Positions 22,726 through 37,130 of a stretch of DNA of 64,000 nt are shown piece after piece. Position numbers and translations under genes: made by a program. How positions within the stretch are numbered: position 1 is the stretch's first letter; each line of letters starts with the position of its first letter. Under the pieces are notes generated by a model, which saw nothing but the letters and a program-made list of their open reading frames with translations, had not been told where the DNA came from and ran no database searches. The stretch is from positions 38,303-102,302 of the forward strand of contig JAREIK010010410.1 of assembly GCA_029783825.1 (NCBI GenBank), in the 5' to 3' direction. Origin of the DNA: Sapria himalayana (Eukaryota; Streptophyta; Magnoliopsida; Malpighiales; Rafflesiaceae).

Positions 22726-23445
22726 CTATTAGTTTATAAATCTTTGTATCATTCCATCTATTTATATGTCTATCTAACTATCTATATGTCTATTAATCAA
22801 TTTGCCTAATTGTCTTTCTGTGTCGATATTTCTATCTATCTTTCTGTCGATAGGTCTATATTTCTATCTATCTTTCTATCTATAAATCTAACTTTCTTTC
22901 TTTCACTTTGTGAATATATTAATCTTTATTTCTTTCAATCTTTCTTTGTTTCAATCTTTCTATCAATCTAATTAACTATCTATCTATTTATCCAACTATA
23001 TATTTATCTAACTATTTATCTATCTATTTGTCTATCTATTTATCTATCTATCTACCTTTCTATAAGTTGTTTATCTTTCTTTCTATCTATTTGTTTATAT
23101 ATCGATGTATCTATCTATTTATGTATATTTATAACTATATATCTATTTGTCTGGCTATCTATCTATCTATTTTTCTATCTATCTATCTATCTATCTAGAT
23201 GTCAATCAATATATATGTATATCTATTTATCACTTTATCTATCAAATTATCTAACTATCTAATTGTCTTTCACTCAATCAATCTATCAATCTATCTTTCT
23301 ATTTACCAAACTATCTAACTACATTTAGTCTATCGGTCTATTTTTCTATTTGTTATTTATGTATCTATCTATATGTCTATCTATCTATTTTATTATCTTT
23401 CTACATGTTTATGTATCTATCTAACTATCTATCTATATGCCTATC
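22726..23445. repeat. Higher-order array unit, copy 2 (right part)
   Basis: Continues the unit split by CACTA element 1. It matches 8070-8755, including TCACTTTATCTATCAAAT and TTTACCAAACTATCTAACTA. Confidence 0.85.
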
Positions 23446-24003
23446 TATTTATCTTACTATCTATCTATTTATATATTGAATTTTCTATCTTTCTATATAT
23501 ATATATCGATCTATTATCTATCTATCTATCCATATATTTATTTGTATATCTTTCTAGCTATCTATATATCCATATGTCTATCTATCTATCTATATATCTA
23601 TCTTTCTCTATATATGTCTATCTTTCTATAGCTCTTTATATATATATATATATATATATATTAATCTACTTATCTATCAATCTATCTTTATAGTTATCTA
23701 TCGATCGATCTATTTATCAATCTATCTATGTATATACCTCTCTATCTATATATCTATATATGCACATATTTTTTAATCTACTTATCTATCTATCCATCAA
23801 TCTGTCAATCAATTTATGTCTATCTAACTATCTTCGCTCTATTTATTTATTTGACTATCTTTCTATATATCAATCTAAATGTCTATATACTTATCTATTT
23901 GTCGATCTATCTATTTATTTATTTATCTATCTATTTATCTAATTATATCTCTCTATCTACCGATATACTTATCTATTTATATGTCTATTTGACTATCTAA
24001 CTA

Positions 24004-24005
<2 letters not shown>

Positions 24006-24044
<39 letters not shown>
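24006..24044. repeat. (TA)n microsatellite
   Basis: About 19 TA units in the array. Confidence 0.95.
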
Positions 24045-24046
<2 letters not shown>

Positions 24047-26893
24047 CTCTCTCTGTGTCTATCTGTTAATGTAGCTATTTGTCTATCTGCCGATCTTTAT
24101 ATCTAGCTATATATATATATATATATATCTTTCTTTATTTCAATTATTATATCTGTCTATTAGTCTATTTGTCTATATATCTATCATTCAATATGTATAT
24201 ATTTATCTATCTTTCTACATATATGCCTATTTCTCTATCTATTTACTTGTAAATCTATATACAAATTTATTTGCATATCTATATCTTGGTATATCTTTCT
24301 ATCTTTCTGCATATGTGTCTATATATCTATCTATCAATCTATGTCTATCTTTTTATCTGACTATCAATCTTTCAGCATATCTATATATATAGTGACATAT
24401 TTTATAATGTATCTACCTACCTATCTATCTGGCTATCTATCTATTTGGGTATCTATCAATCTCCCTATCTGCATATGTATATATATATATATATATTTCT
24501 CTCTCTCTCTCTCAATCTATCTATGTGTATATATATTTATCTCACTTTTTGTCGATCTATCTATCTATATATCTATATTTCTTTTTATATATCTCTATAT
24601 ATATCTTCCTATCTTTCTATATATTTATCTATCTATTTATCTTTTTGTCTATTAGTATATCATTCTATATTTCTAACTATCTATTTATATATTAGTCTCT
24701 CAATATGTCTATCTGCCATTTTATCTATTTGTCAATCTATTTATCTTTCTATCATTATATATTTTTATCTATCTATCAATCTATTTGTATCTCTGTCTGT
24801 CTATCTATCTATCAATTTATAAATTTATCTATCTATCTGTCTGTCTATCTGTCTATCTATCTATTTGTTCATCTATTTATGTGTCTATCAATCTATCTGT
24901 CTGTCTATTTGTCTCTCTTTCTACTTGTATATCTATTAATCTATCTATCTATTTGTCTATGTGTCTTTGAGTCTATGAGTCTATCTATCAATTTATCTAT
25001 CTATCTCTCTCTCTATCTATCTATATATTTATCAGTCTATTTGTCTATATGTATATTTACCTATCTATCTATCTAATTTTCTATCTATCTAACTATCTAT
25101 TTATATATCTATTAGTCTATTAGTTTTTCTATTTTTCTATCTATCTATATTTCTATTAGTCTATCTGTCTATTTTTCTATCCATTAACCAATCTATCTTT
25201 CTAGCTATCTATATTTCTATTTATTAATCTATCTATCTATTTATCTGTATATTTGCCTATCTATCTATATGTCCATCTATTTATTTGTTTATTTATCTAA
25301 ATGCCTATATGTCTATCAATCTAAATATGTAACTATCTAACTATTTATATTTATATCTGTCTATCTATGTAACTATTTATCTAAGGAACTATATAACTAT
25401 CCATCTATTTATATATCTATCTGTCTATATATCTATCTATCTATATGTCTATCTATATGTCTATCTATTAATTTGTCAATATGTTTATTAGTATATTTAT
25501 ATATCATTCTATATATCTATGTGATTATTTAACTAACTTTTTATCTATTAGTCTATCAGTATATTAGTCTATCTGTCTATTTATCAATCTAACTACTTGT
25601 ATATCTATCTATCTAGATATCTATCTTTCTACTTATCTATATATCTGCCTATATATCTATCTATCTATCTTTTTATGCATCAATCTTTATATCTATATGA
25701 ATAACTACCTATCTATCTATCTATTTATTTTTATATCTATTAACCTATCTATTTGACTATCTATATAAATATTAGTCAATCAATCCAACTATCTATATGT
25801 CTATCTTTATTTCTATCTATCATTCTTTTTGTCTTTATATATATATATATATTTCTATTTGTCTTTCTCTCTATCTCACAATCTACCTATCTGCCTTTCA
25901 ATTTATCTAACTATCTGTCTATTTATCTATGTATCTATCTGTCTATCTATTTATCTATCTGTCTAGATATCTATCTATCTTTGTTTCTATATTTCTGTCT
26001 ATTTGTCTATGTGTCTATCTATCTATGTGTCTATCTATCTATATATCTATCTATCTATCTTGTTGTCTATCATTTGATTTGTCTATATTTCTATTTGTCT
26101 ATTTACATATATATTTAGCTATCTATTTATCTATCTATCTATCTGTCATTTTGGCTATCTAACAATCTCTTTATATTATCTATCTATCTACATATCTATC
26201 TTTCTATCTATCTATGTATTTATCAATCAATCTATCTATGTGTCTATATGTCAGTCTATATAACTGGCTATCTATCTATTGATCTATCTATATATCTATA
26301 TATTTAACATTCTATTTGTCTATGCATATATATATATATATATATAATTATCTTTCTATTTGTCAATCTAGTTATCTATAAATATATAAATATCTATCAA
26401 TCTATCTATATGTCTATATGTTTATCGGTCTATCTATCAATCTTACTATTTCTCTATCATTCTATCTATATTTCTATATCTCTATCTATCTATCTCTCCA
26501 TTTGTCTATTTATCTATCTTTCTATATGTCTTTATATCTATCTATCTCTCTAATTTTTTATCATTGAATTTTTATGTATACCTAATGATTTGTCTATTTT
26601 TCTATTTATATATCTTCATTTCTATTTATCTAACTATTTGTCTATTAGTCTAACTTTTTATATCTCAATAATATATCTATCTATCTCTCTAACTATCCAT
26701 CAATATATTAGTCAATCTATGTGTGTGCGTGTGTGTCTACACATTTTTCTATATATCAATCTGTCTATTTCTCTATCTTTCAATATATCTCTATCTCTCT
26801 CATTCTTTCTATATTGTATTTATATTAACAATATATATTTCTATATATATATATATATATATATTCTATCTATCTCTCTATCTACATGTCTAT

Positions 26894-26910
<17 letters not shown>

Positions 26911-26941
<31 letters not shown>
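26911..26941. repeat. (TA)n microsatellite
   Basis: About 15 TA units, preceded by repeated AACT. Confidence 0.95.
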
Positions 26942-26943
<2 letters not shown>

Positions 26944-27167
26944 ATCTATCTATCTATATATTTGTCAATCTATCTATTTTTTCTAAATCAATCAATCTAT
27001 TTATGTATCTTTTTATCTATATATATGTATATCTGTCTATCTATAAATTGTATAAATGTCTAACTATCTATTTATCTATCTGTCTATTTATCAAACAATC
27101 AAACTTTCTCTTAGTCTATTAGTCTATTGGAATATCTTTCTTTTTGTCCATCTATTTATATGTTTAT

Positions 27168-27209
<42 letters not shown>

Positions 27210-29110
27210 ATATGTCTATCTATCTATTTACATATCTAACTATTTAAATATCCATCTGCCTAACTGTCGATCAGTTTATTTGTCTATCTGTGTAGGTTTG
27301 TATCTATCTATTTGTATATCTATATAGGTGTGTATCTATCTATTTATCTATCTATTTTTCTATCTATTTATGTGTCTATGTATCTATAAGTTTATGTGCC
27401 TATTTTATTTCTATCTATCTACGTATCTGGATATCTATTTATATGTGTATCTATTAATCTAGATGTCTATCTATCTATCTATCTCTCATTATATCTATCG
27501 ATCTATCTGTCTTTCTATATATCTATCTATTTATTTATATGTCTATGAGTTTATCTAGTTTATTTGTCTATCTGTATATCTCTATATCTACAAATCTACT
27601 TATCTAATTATCTATCTCTCTATCTATTTGTCTATCTATCTATCTATCAGTTTATCTATATATTTATCTATCTATCTATTTTTCTATCTATTTATTTGTT
27701 TATATGTTTATCTATATATATGTCTATCTATCATTCTAACAATGTGTTTATCTATCTTTATGTCTATATATCTATCATTCTATCTATCTATCTATCAATC
27801 ATTTTATCTATCTGCCTATCTGTCAATCTGTCAATCTATCAATCTTTATATTTGTCTATATTTTTATCTATCTATCTTTCTTTCTTTCTATCTTTCTATC
27901 TTTCTATCTATCAATCCATCTATTTATCTATCTATCTATTTATCTATCTACTTAACTATATATCTATTTATGTGTCTATCTATATATCTATCTCTCTCTC
28001 TATCTATCTGTCGATATATCTATATATCTATATATTTATATACCTATATATCTATATATCTATCTATCTATATATCTATATATCTATCTATATGTATATC
28101 TATGTTTTTGTCTTTTTATTAATCTATCTATTTTTATATCTATCTATCTACCTTTCCTTCTAGCTATCTATCTGTGTATTTATATATCTATATGTATATC
28201 TATCTATATGTCTATCTATCAATCTATCTATTTTCCTATCTATTTATCTATTTATATGTTTATCTATCTATCTATCTATCTATTTATCTATTTATCTATC
28301 TATCTATGTGTATATCTATTTATCTCTCTATCTATCGACAATTAATTTGTTAATTTATATATCTATCTATCTCTCTATATGCCTTTTTGTTTATCTTTCT
28401 ATATCTCTTTATGTCTATCTATCTATTGATTTGACTATTAGTGTATCTTTCTATATCTATACATGTCTTTCTTTCTCTATATGTGTATCTCGATCTATCT
28501 ATTTGTCTATCTGTCAATCAGTCAATCTGTCTATTAATATTTCTATATATCTATATATCTTTATGCTATCTATCTATCTATCTATTTATCTGTGTATATA
28601 TCTATCTATTTATATATCTTTTTATCTATTTATCTTTTTATTTGTATATCTATCTATCTATCTATTTGTCTATCTATCTATTTGTCTCTGTGTATATTTA
28701 TCTATCCATCAATCTGTCTAGTATTCTATCTATCTATATGTCTATTTGTATATCTATATGTAAGTCAAATTGTCCTTCTCTCTATCTGTCTATCTATGTT
28801 TCTGTCTGTCAAACATTTTGACAACCTCTCTATCTATTTAACTAAAAATCTAGATATCTATCTATTTGCATATCTATCTATTTCTATGTCAAGCAATCCA
28901 TCCATCTATCTATCTATCTAAATGTCTACCTATCAATCTATTTATTTTTCTATATGTCTATCTACCTCCATATCTATCTTTTAATTTGTCTATCGGTCAA
29001 TCAATATACTTTCTATTTGTTTATTTGTCAATTTATCTAACTTTCTATCTGTCTACCTATGTATTTTTCTATTTATCTAACTATCAATCTATATTCCTAT
29101 CAATCTATAG

Positions 29111-29113
<3 letters not shown>

Positions 29114-29166
<53 letters not shown>
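29114..29166. repeat. (TA)n microsatellite
   Basis: About 26 TA units in the array. Confidence 0.95.
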
Positions 29167-29168
<2 letters not shown>

Positions 29169-30304
29169 ATCTATATATTTGTCTATCTCTCTATTTTCAA
29201 TTTGTTTATTATTCTATTTGTCTATCTCTCTATTTGTGTATCTATCTATCAATCTAACTACCAATCTAGCTATATGTCTATTTGTCAATTTTTCTAATTA
29301 TCTATTTGTCTATCTATATAAATATTTATCTATCTAAATGTCTATCTGCTTATCTACCTACCTATCTATCTAAATACTTATCTATCTATCTATATGTCTA
29401 AAACTTTTTATCTATCTAATTATCAAACTATATTTATATCTATTAGTCATTAGTCATTTAGCCTATAAGTCTATCTATCTCTCTCTCTATTTATCTCTCT
29501 ATCTATCTATCTCTTTGTTTATCTATCTATTTATCTGTCTATTTATTTATCTATCATTCTATCTATCTATCTATCTATCTGTCTGTCTATCAATCTATAT
29601 GTCTATTTATCTATCTATTTATTTATCGATATATCTATTTATTTATCTATCTATTTATCTATATATATATATATATCTATCTATCTATCTATCTTTGTAT
29701 CTTTCTTTCTATATATCTATCTATATATATTTGTCTCTTTGTATGTATACCTATCTGTATATCTATTTATCTACCTATCTATCAATTTATCATTCTGACT
29801 ATATATATATATATGTCTATTAGTCTAACTTTCTAACTACCTATCTAATTAACTATCTATAAATCTATCTATCTATCTCTCTATTTATCAAAATGTCAAT
29901 CTATTTATCTATCTATTTGTCAAATTATCTATTTTTCTATCTGTCTAAATTTCTATCTATCTAAAGTCTATCTGTCCAAATGTATATCTATCTATTTATT
30001 TGTCTATTAGTTTATCTATTTTAATATCAATCTATTAATCTGTTATTCATTTCTATCTATATTTTTATGTCTCAGTATATTAGTCTATTAGCCTATCAGG
30101 CTTTCAATCTATCTCTCTATCTATCTATATATATGTCTATCTTTCTATCTATCTATCTATCGATATATCTTTCTATCTATCTATCAACTATCTATCTATT
30201 TATCTATATATATATATCTGTATATCTTTCTAGATGTCTATCTATATATCTATCTAATTGTCTATCTATCTATCTTTTTATCTATCTATTTATCAATCTA
30301 TCCA

Positions 30305-30308
<4 letters not shown>

Positions 30309-30361
<53 letters not shown>
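30309..30361. repeat. (TA)n microsatellite
   Basis: About 26 TA units in the array. Confidence 0.95.
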
Positions 30362-30365
<4 letters not shown>

Positions 30366-31289
30366 TATATATATATATCTATCTATTTATCTATCTAAAT
30401 TTATATTTATCTATCTATATAATAATTTGTCTAAATGTCAAACTATCAAATTATCTATCTATCAATCTATCTATTTGGCTATGTATTATCTCCCAAACTA
30501 TTTAATTATCTATTAGTCTAACTATCTATTTCTCTATTTGTCTATATGTCTATCTATTTATGTGTCTATGTGTTTATATATCTATCTTTTAATCTATCTA
30601 TCTAGTTATCTATCTACCTATATATTTTTCTAGCTATCTATTTGTCTATCTGTCTATTTGTCAATCTATCTTTTTGTCAATCAATCTATCTTTCTTTCTT
30701 TCAATCTGTCTATCTATCTTTATGTTTATCTTTTTATCTCTTTATCTGTCTATTTGTTTATTATTCTATTTGTCTATGTGTCTTTTTATTTATTATTATA
30801 TCACTCTATGTGTCTATTTATTTATCTAACTATTTATCTATATAATTGTCTAACTATCTATGTATATATGTCTTTCTATTTGTTTATCTATTTGTCTAGT
30901 TATCTATTAGTCTATCTATCTATCTATCTACCCATCTATCTATCTATGTATCTCTCTATATATATACCTGTATATCTATCTATTTATCTACCTATTAATA
31001 TTTTTATTTATGTATCTATCTATCTATATATGTGTCTATATGTCAATCTATCGATCTATTTATATGAGTAACTCTCTTACTATCTATTACTCAAAATCAC
31101 TATCTATCTAACTATCTAATTGTCTTAATTGATATTAGTCTTTCAATCAATTTGTCTATCTGTTTATCTATCTGACAATATGTTTGCCTATCTGCCTATC
31201 TATATATCTATCTGATTATTTATCTATCTATTTTTTTATCTATACGTCTATCTATCATTTTGTCTATATGTCTATCAATATATGATCTA

Positions 31290-32261
31290 TTTGTCTATCT
31301 AATATATGTCTATCGATCTATATATTTATCTATCTATTTATCTATATATCTAACTCGTAGTCTATCTAGCTATCTTTCTATTTGGTTATCTATCTATCTA
31401 TCTAAATGTCTATCATTCTATTTATCTATTTGTCTATCTATCTATCTGTTTATTTGTCTATCTATTTCTCAATCTATCAATCAATCAATCTATCTATCTA
31501 CATATATCAATTAGCTTATCAATCCATATGTCTATCAATCTATCTGTTTGTCAGTCTAAATATCTATGTGTTTATTTCTCTATATGTATATATGTGTCTC
31601 TATCTATCTATCTGACTAACTATCTAATTGTCTTTTTGTATATCAGCCTATTAGTCAATCTATCTATCTATATATCTATCTATCTTTTTATTTGTCTATT
31701 TAACTATTTATCTGTCTATCTATTTATCTATTTAACTATCTATCTATCTCTCTATCTATCTATCTACCTATATATTTGTCTATCTTTTTATATGTCTCTC
31801 TATCTATCTATATATCTATGTGTCAATTTATCTATTTGCCTATGTGTTTAATTTTTTATTTGTCTATCTATCTATCTATTGGTCTATCTCTCTCTCTAGT
31901 TGCCTAATACTCTATCACACTAATTATTTATCTGTCAATTTTGCTATCTATCTATCTATCTGCCTATTAGCTTATTTATATATCTGTCTATTTGTCTATC
32001 TCTTTGTATATCTATTTGTCTATATATCTTTATATCTTTATATCTTTATGTCTATCTATCTGTCTATCATTTGTCTATCTATCTATCTATATGTCTGTCT
32101 GTCTGTCTATCTATCTATATATTTGTCTATATATATATATATATATATATCTATATCTATCTATCTACCAATCTATGTATATATCTATCTGTATATCTAT
32201 CTATCTGACTATATATTTGTCAATCTATCTATATATATTTGTCTATATATTTGTCTATCTA
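31290..32261. repeat. 975-bp array duplication, copy 1
   Basis: Nearly identical to the following copy. Landmarks: TAACTCGTAGTCTATCTAGC at 31351 and 32323 (offset 972), and TGCCTAATACTCTATCACAC at 31901 and 32882 (offset 981). Similarity here is far higher than between other parts of the array, so the duplication is recent. Confidence 0.9.
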
Positions 32262-33240
32262 TTTGTCTATCTAATATATGTCTATCAATCTATATATCTA
32301 TCTATCTATTTATCTATATATCTAACTCGTAGTCTATCTAGCTATTTTTCTATTTGGCTATCTATCTGTCTAAATGTCTATCATTCTATTTATCTATTTG
32401 TCTATCTATCTATCTGTTTATTTGTCTATCTATTTCTCAATCTATCAATCAATCTATCTATCTATCTACATATATCAATTAGCTTATCAATCCATATGTC
32501 TATCAATCTATCTGTTTTTCAGTCTAAATATCTATGTGTTTATTTCTCTATATGTATATATGTGTCTCTATCTATCTATCTGACTAACTATCTAATTACC
32601 TTTTTGTATATCAGCCTATTAGTCAATCTATCTATCTATATATCTATCTATCTTTTTATTTGTCTATTTAACTATTTATCTGTCTATCTATTTATCTATC
32701 TAACTATCTATCTATCTCTCTATCTATCTATCTATATATTTGTCTATCTTTTTATATGTCTCTTTATCTATCTATATATCTATGTGTCAATATATCTATC
32801 TGTCAATCTGTCAATTTATCTATTTGCCTGTGTTTAATTTTTATTTGTCTATCTATCTATTGGTCTATCTCTCTCTCTAGTTGCCTAATACTCTATCACA
32901 CTAATTATTTATCTGTCAATTTGGCTATCTATCTATCTATCTATCTGCCTATTAGCTTATTTATATATCTGTCTATTTGTCTATCTCTTTGTATATCTAT
33001 TTGTCTATATATCTTTATATCTTTTTGTTTATCTATCTGTCTATCATTTGTTTATCTATCTATTTATCTATATGTCAGTCAGTCTGTCTATCTATCTATA
33101 TATTTGTCTATATATATATATATATGTATATATCTATCTATCTATCTACCAATCTATGTATATATCTATCTGTATATCTATCTATCTGATTATATATTTG
33201 TCAATCTATCTATATATATTTGTCTATATATTTGTCTATC
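32262..33240. repeat. 975-bp array duplication, copy 2
   Basis: Second copy of 31290-32261, with small indels and substitutions. Confidence 0.9.
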
Positions 33241-33402
33241 TATATGTCTATCAATCTATCTATCTTTATATCTATTTATCTAGATTTTTATTTTTATGTC
33301 TATATATTTGTGTGTCTATCTTTCTATCTTTCTAGTTGTCTAATTGTCAATCTGTCTATTTATGTATCTATAAATAAATTTATTATCTATCTATCTAGCT
33401 AT

Positions 33403-33415
<13 letters not shown>

Positions 33416-33454
<39 letters not shown>
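33416..33454. repeat. (TA)n microsatellite
   Basis: About 19 TA units in the array. Confidence 0.95.
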
Positions 33455-33458
<4 letters not shown>

Positions 33459-33787
33459 ATATATAATATATTTATTTAATAATCTATCTATCTAACTATT
33501 TATCAATCAAATAATCTATCTCTCTATCTGTCTAATTATGTATTTTTCTATCTTGTTTATTTGACTATCTATCTATTTATTATCTATATTATATTTATCT
33601 ATCTATCTCTCTAACTATCTGCATATTTGTCTATATGTCTATCAATCTATCTTTATATGTGTATATGTATCCCTATCTATTTGTATACCTCTATCTATCT
33701 GCCTATCTATCTGTCTATCTATATGTCTATCAATTTGTCTATTGGTCTTTCAATTTATATATATCTCTTTTTATCGAATAATGTATA

Positions 33788-33830
<43 letters not shown>

Positions 33831-33843
33831 TTCTATATATCTA

Positions 33844-34130
33844 TTAGCAACAGAAAAATCCCTTGCTAAAAAGACAAATTCCCTACCTAAATTAGCAAGA
33901 TAAATGAGATATTCTGTTAGTAAACGAAAATAACTATAGATGATTCCCTAGCTAAATGCAGGTCTATAAATTTTAGCGACGGATATAGTCCCTAGCTAAA
34001 TAATTTTAGCAACGGATAATTTGTCACTAATTTTAATATTATCTAGCTAAATTAGCTAGGGAAAATTCCCTAGCTAAATTAGCAAGGGATTTTCCCTTGC
34101 TAATTTAGCAAGAGATTTTTCCCAAGTTAT
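33844..34130. repeat. Left subterminal repeats of CACTA element 2
   Basis: Repeated TTAGCAAGG, CCCTAGCTAAAT and TTAGCGACGGA motifs, the inverse of those at 49263-50289. This is the type of subterminal array that TNPA-like proteins bind. Confidence 0.8.
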
Positions 34131-37130
34131 TTTAATTTCAAAAATAATTTTAGAATTTAATTTTTTTTATATTTTTTAATTAAATAATTTAATATTCTTA
34201 TATCAAATTAAATAAAAATATATACTATAAATAATTTATAATAAATAAAGAATAAAATCATTTAATATCTTATTCAAATTCAATATTTTACATAATTGAA
34301 AAAATAAATAAATAAACTTTTATTTCATCTTATTTATCAATGTATCTACCGATAGTGCATAAATTATAATATCTCCATTTATTGACATTGATTTCTCTTT
34401 CTCTGCTCCTCCAATCATCATTTTTATATTGCAACAAAGCTATTTGAGTCATAACACGTAATGTCTAGTGAAAAATTTCAGCAAATATAAAAACTTTGTA
34501 TGAGGAACAATGTGGTATCATATCAGTAAGAAATTTAAACCACTCACTCAAATTAAAAAAAAGTTATATTTTGATACATATATAATTCTGTAATATATAT
34601 GTAAATATATACTAGAATTTCCCTCATAAATATATTACTGAAGTATATGTACATAAAAATAACATCATTATGTGTACATATAGACTGAGTACAAATATAC
34701 TCAGTATATATGTACATAAAATACTACAAAATTATATGTACTTATATACTGACTTTTTTTGTACGTATATGCCTCATTCGGTGCTATTGCTGTTGCACCC
34801 GCTGCCACCCTGCCGCTGCTACCTTTGTTGCTATCGCTGCCAATACCACTGCTACTATCGTCGCTGTCGTGCTGCCTCTACTGACGTCGTCGCCGCCGTT
34901 GCTACCTCTGCACTGGCACCTCTACTATTGCTTCCAGTGATGCCGCTGCTTCCAGTGTAGCTGCTGCTACCGTGATTGCCGCCGATGCTTCCAGTGCAGC
35001 CACTACTACCGCCACTTCCGCCGCCACTGCCGCTGCCACTACTTCAGATGCCACCGCTCCCGCCCTGCCACTACTGTAACCGCAGCTACTCCCACTACCA
35101 CCACTACCACCATTGCCACTTCTACTATCACTGCTATCATCGCCGCCGATGCCGTCACTGATACTGCTGCTGATATTAGGTTTTTAAAGACCTATAATAG
35201 GCTAAAACTCTACCCAAAAAAATCGAAGACACACAAACATTTTCACATATATATAAAAATGGTTATTATAGATATGAACAAACACAGATTAAAGTTGATT
35301 GTCATACAGCTTAAATTAAAATTTAATTAAATAGTTTAATATTTTTATATTAAATTTAATAAAAAAACTATAAAAGAAAAGTTTAAATTAAACAAAAAAA
35401 TTATTTAATAACTTATTCTAATACACTATTTTAAATAACTAAAAAAATTATATTACATCTTAGTTATCAATATATCTACCGACTGTGCATAAAGTATAAT
35501 CTATTAATGCATTGCCGTTGCTTTCTCTTCCTCTACTCCTCCGATCACCAACTTTCCACCACAAAAATACTATCCGAGTCACGGTGCTTCATGTTTGTTG
35601 AAAAATCCCTTCACTTATAGAAGCTTCGTATGGGAAACAATGCAGTACCACGTCTGTAAGAAATTTAAACCACTAAATAAAATCAAAATAAATTAAAAAA
35701 AACTATCTTTTGATAAATACATATTACTGTAGCAAAAATATACATATATGCTAGCATTTCACTCGTACATATATTACTGTAGTATTTGTACATATAAATC
35801 GTAGTATTATGTGTACATATATACTCAGTATATATGTACATAAAATTATGAAGAATTATATGTACATATATACTTACTATATACGTACGTATATACCACA
35901 AATTTTGTCGTTCCTATTGTTCCCGCTGCCGCTACCACCCTTGTCGCAATGGTAGCAGCCTCTGTGGTAGGTGTCGGTGCTATCTCTACTATCGGTGTAG
36001 CCGCCACTGTGCATGTTGCCGGTGTTGTCTCCGATGTCACCGATACCACCGATACCATTGCTGCCACTACCGCCGTCGATGCCAACACTGCCTCTGATGT
36101 TGTTGCTGCCTCCGCTACCTCCCCTGCCTCCGCTGCTAGCATTGCTACCACCGATGCCTCAGCTACTGCTACTGATAATAGGCTTTTACATACCTATAAT
36201 AGGTTAAAACTCTACCAAAAAATTCGGAGAAACACAAACATATTCACAGATATATAAAAACAATTAATATATACATGAACAAACACAAATTAAAGTTGAT
36301 TGTAATACAGTTTAAACAAAAAATTAATTAAATAATTTAATATTTTAAAATAAAATTTTATAAAAATTAAAATAATAAATGAAACTTTTAAATTAATCAA
36401 AAAAAATTATTTAATAACTTATTCTAATACAATATTTTAAATAACTAAAACAAAAAAAATTACAAAAAATATATTACATCTTATTAATCAATATATCTAC
36501 CGACTGTGCATAAAGTATAATCTATCAATGCTTTGATGTTGCTTTCTCTCCGTCTGCTCCTCTTATCACTAACTTTCCACGACAAAAATGCATCTAAATC
36601 ATGGTGCATCATGTTTGCCGAAATATATATTCACTTGTACAAGCCTATTATGGGAAACAATGTGGTACCATAAATGTACGGAATTCAAACCACCAAATCA
36701 AATCAAAATAAATAAATAAATGACTATGTATTAATAAATATATATTGATGCAGTAAATATGTACATATATACTAGCATTTCACTAGTACATATATTACTA
36801 TAGTATATGTACATATAAACTACAATATTATTTGTACATTTATATTGAGTACTATATATACTCAGTATATATGTACTAAAATACTATAGTATTATATGTA
36901 CATATATACTAACTATATTCGTACGTATATACCACATTTGTTGCCGTTACAGCTGCTCCCGCTGCAATCACTGCCGCTGCTGTCACTGCTAAAAATAGGC
37001 TTTTACATACCTAAGATAGGCTAAAACTCTACCCAAAAAATTCAGAGATACAAAAATTTATTCATAGATATATACAAACAAATATTATAGATATAAACAA
37101 ACACAAATTAAATTTTATTGTCTTACAGCT
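34131..37130. repeat. Three tandem ~1-kb blocks with GC-rich triplet tracts
   Basis: Three successive copies share an AT-rich part and the marker TATCTACCGA...TGTGCATAAA (about 34343, 35473, 36494; offsets about 1130 and 1021). They also share TTGCTTTCTCT..CTGCTCCTC, palindromic TATATGTACATA runs, and a run of GCTGCC/ACCACT/GCCGCT triplets. The triplet tract shrinks from about 415 bp (34770-35185) to about 275 bp (35905-36180) to about 50 bp (36945-36995). Each block closes with AGGCTTTTACATACCTA-type sequence. Open frames across the triplets are low-complexity and not conserved between blocks, so I do not call them genes. It lies in the left, 3' non-coding part of element 2. Confidence 0.85.

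Larger units (their letters stand above)
22726..33843. repeat. Degenerate TATC/GATA array, segment 3
   Basis: An 11.1-kb continuation of the array. The first 720 bp complete the higher-order unit interrupted by element 1. Pure TA runs lie at 24006-24044, 26911-26941, 29114-29166, 30309-30361 and 33416-33454. The stretch 31290-33240 is a tandem duplication. No genes are seen; open frames are Tyr-Leu-Ser-Ile repeats. Confidence 0.95.

Noticed and set aside
33844..33859. TTAGCAACAGAAAAAT as an intact left terminal repeat of element 2
   Set aside because: It resembles the right end only weakly and lacks CACTA, so it is reported as a degraded end only.
34670..36257. Open frames rich in Pro, Leu, Ala, Thr or Val in the triplet blocks
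   Set aside because: Low-complexity translations of GCC/ACC/CTG triplets on both strands. The frame and length are not conserved between the three tandem blocks.
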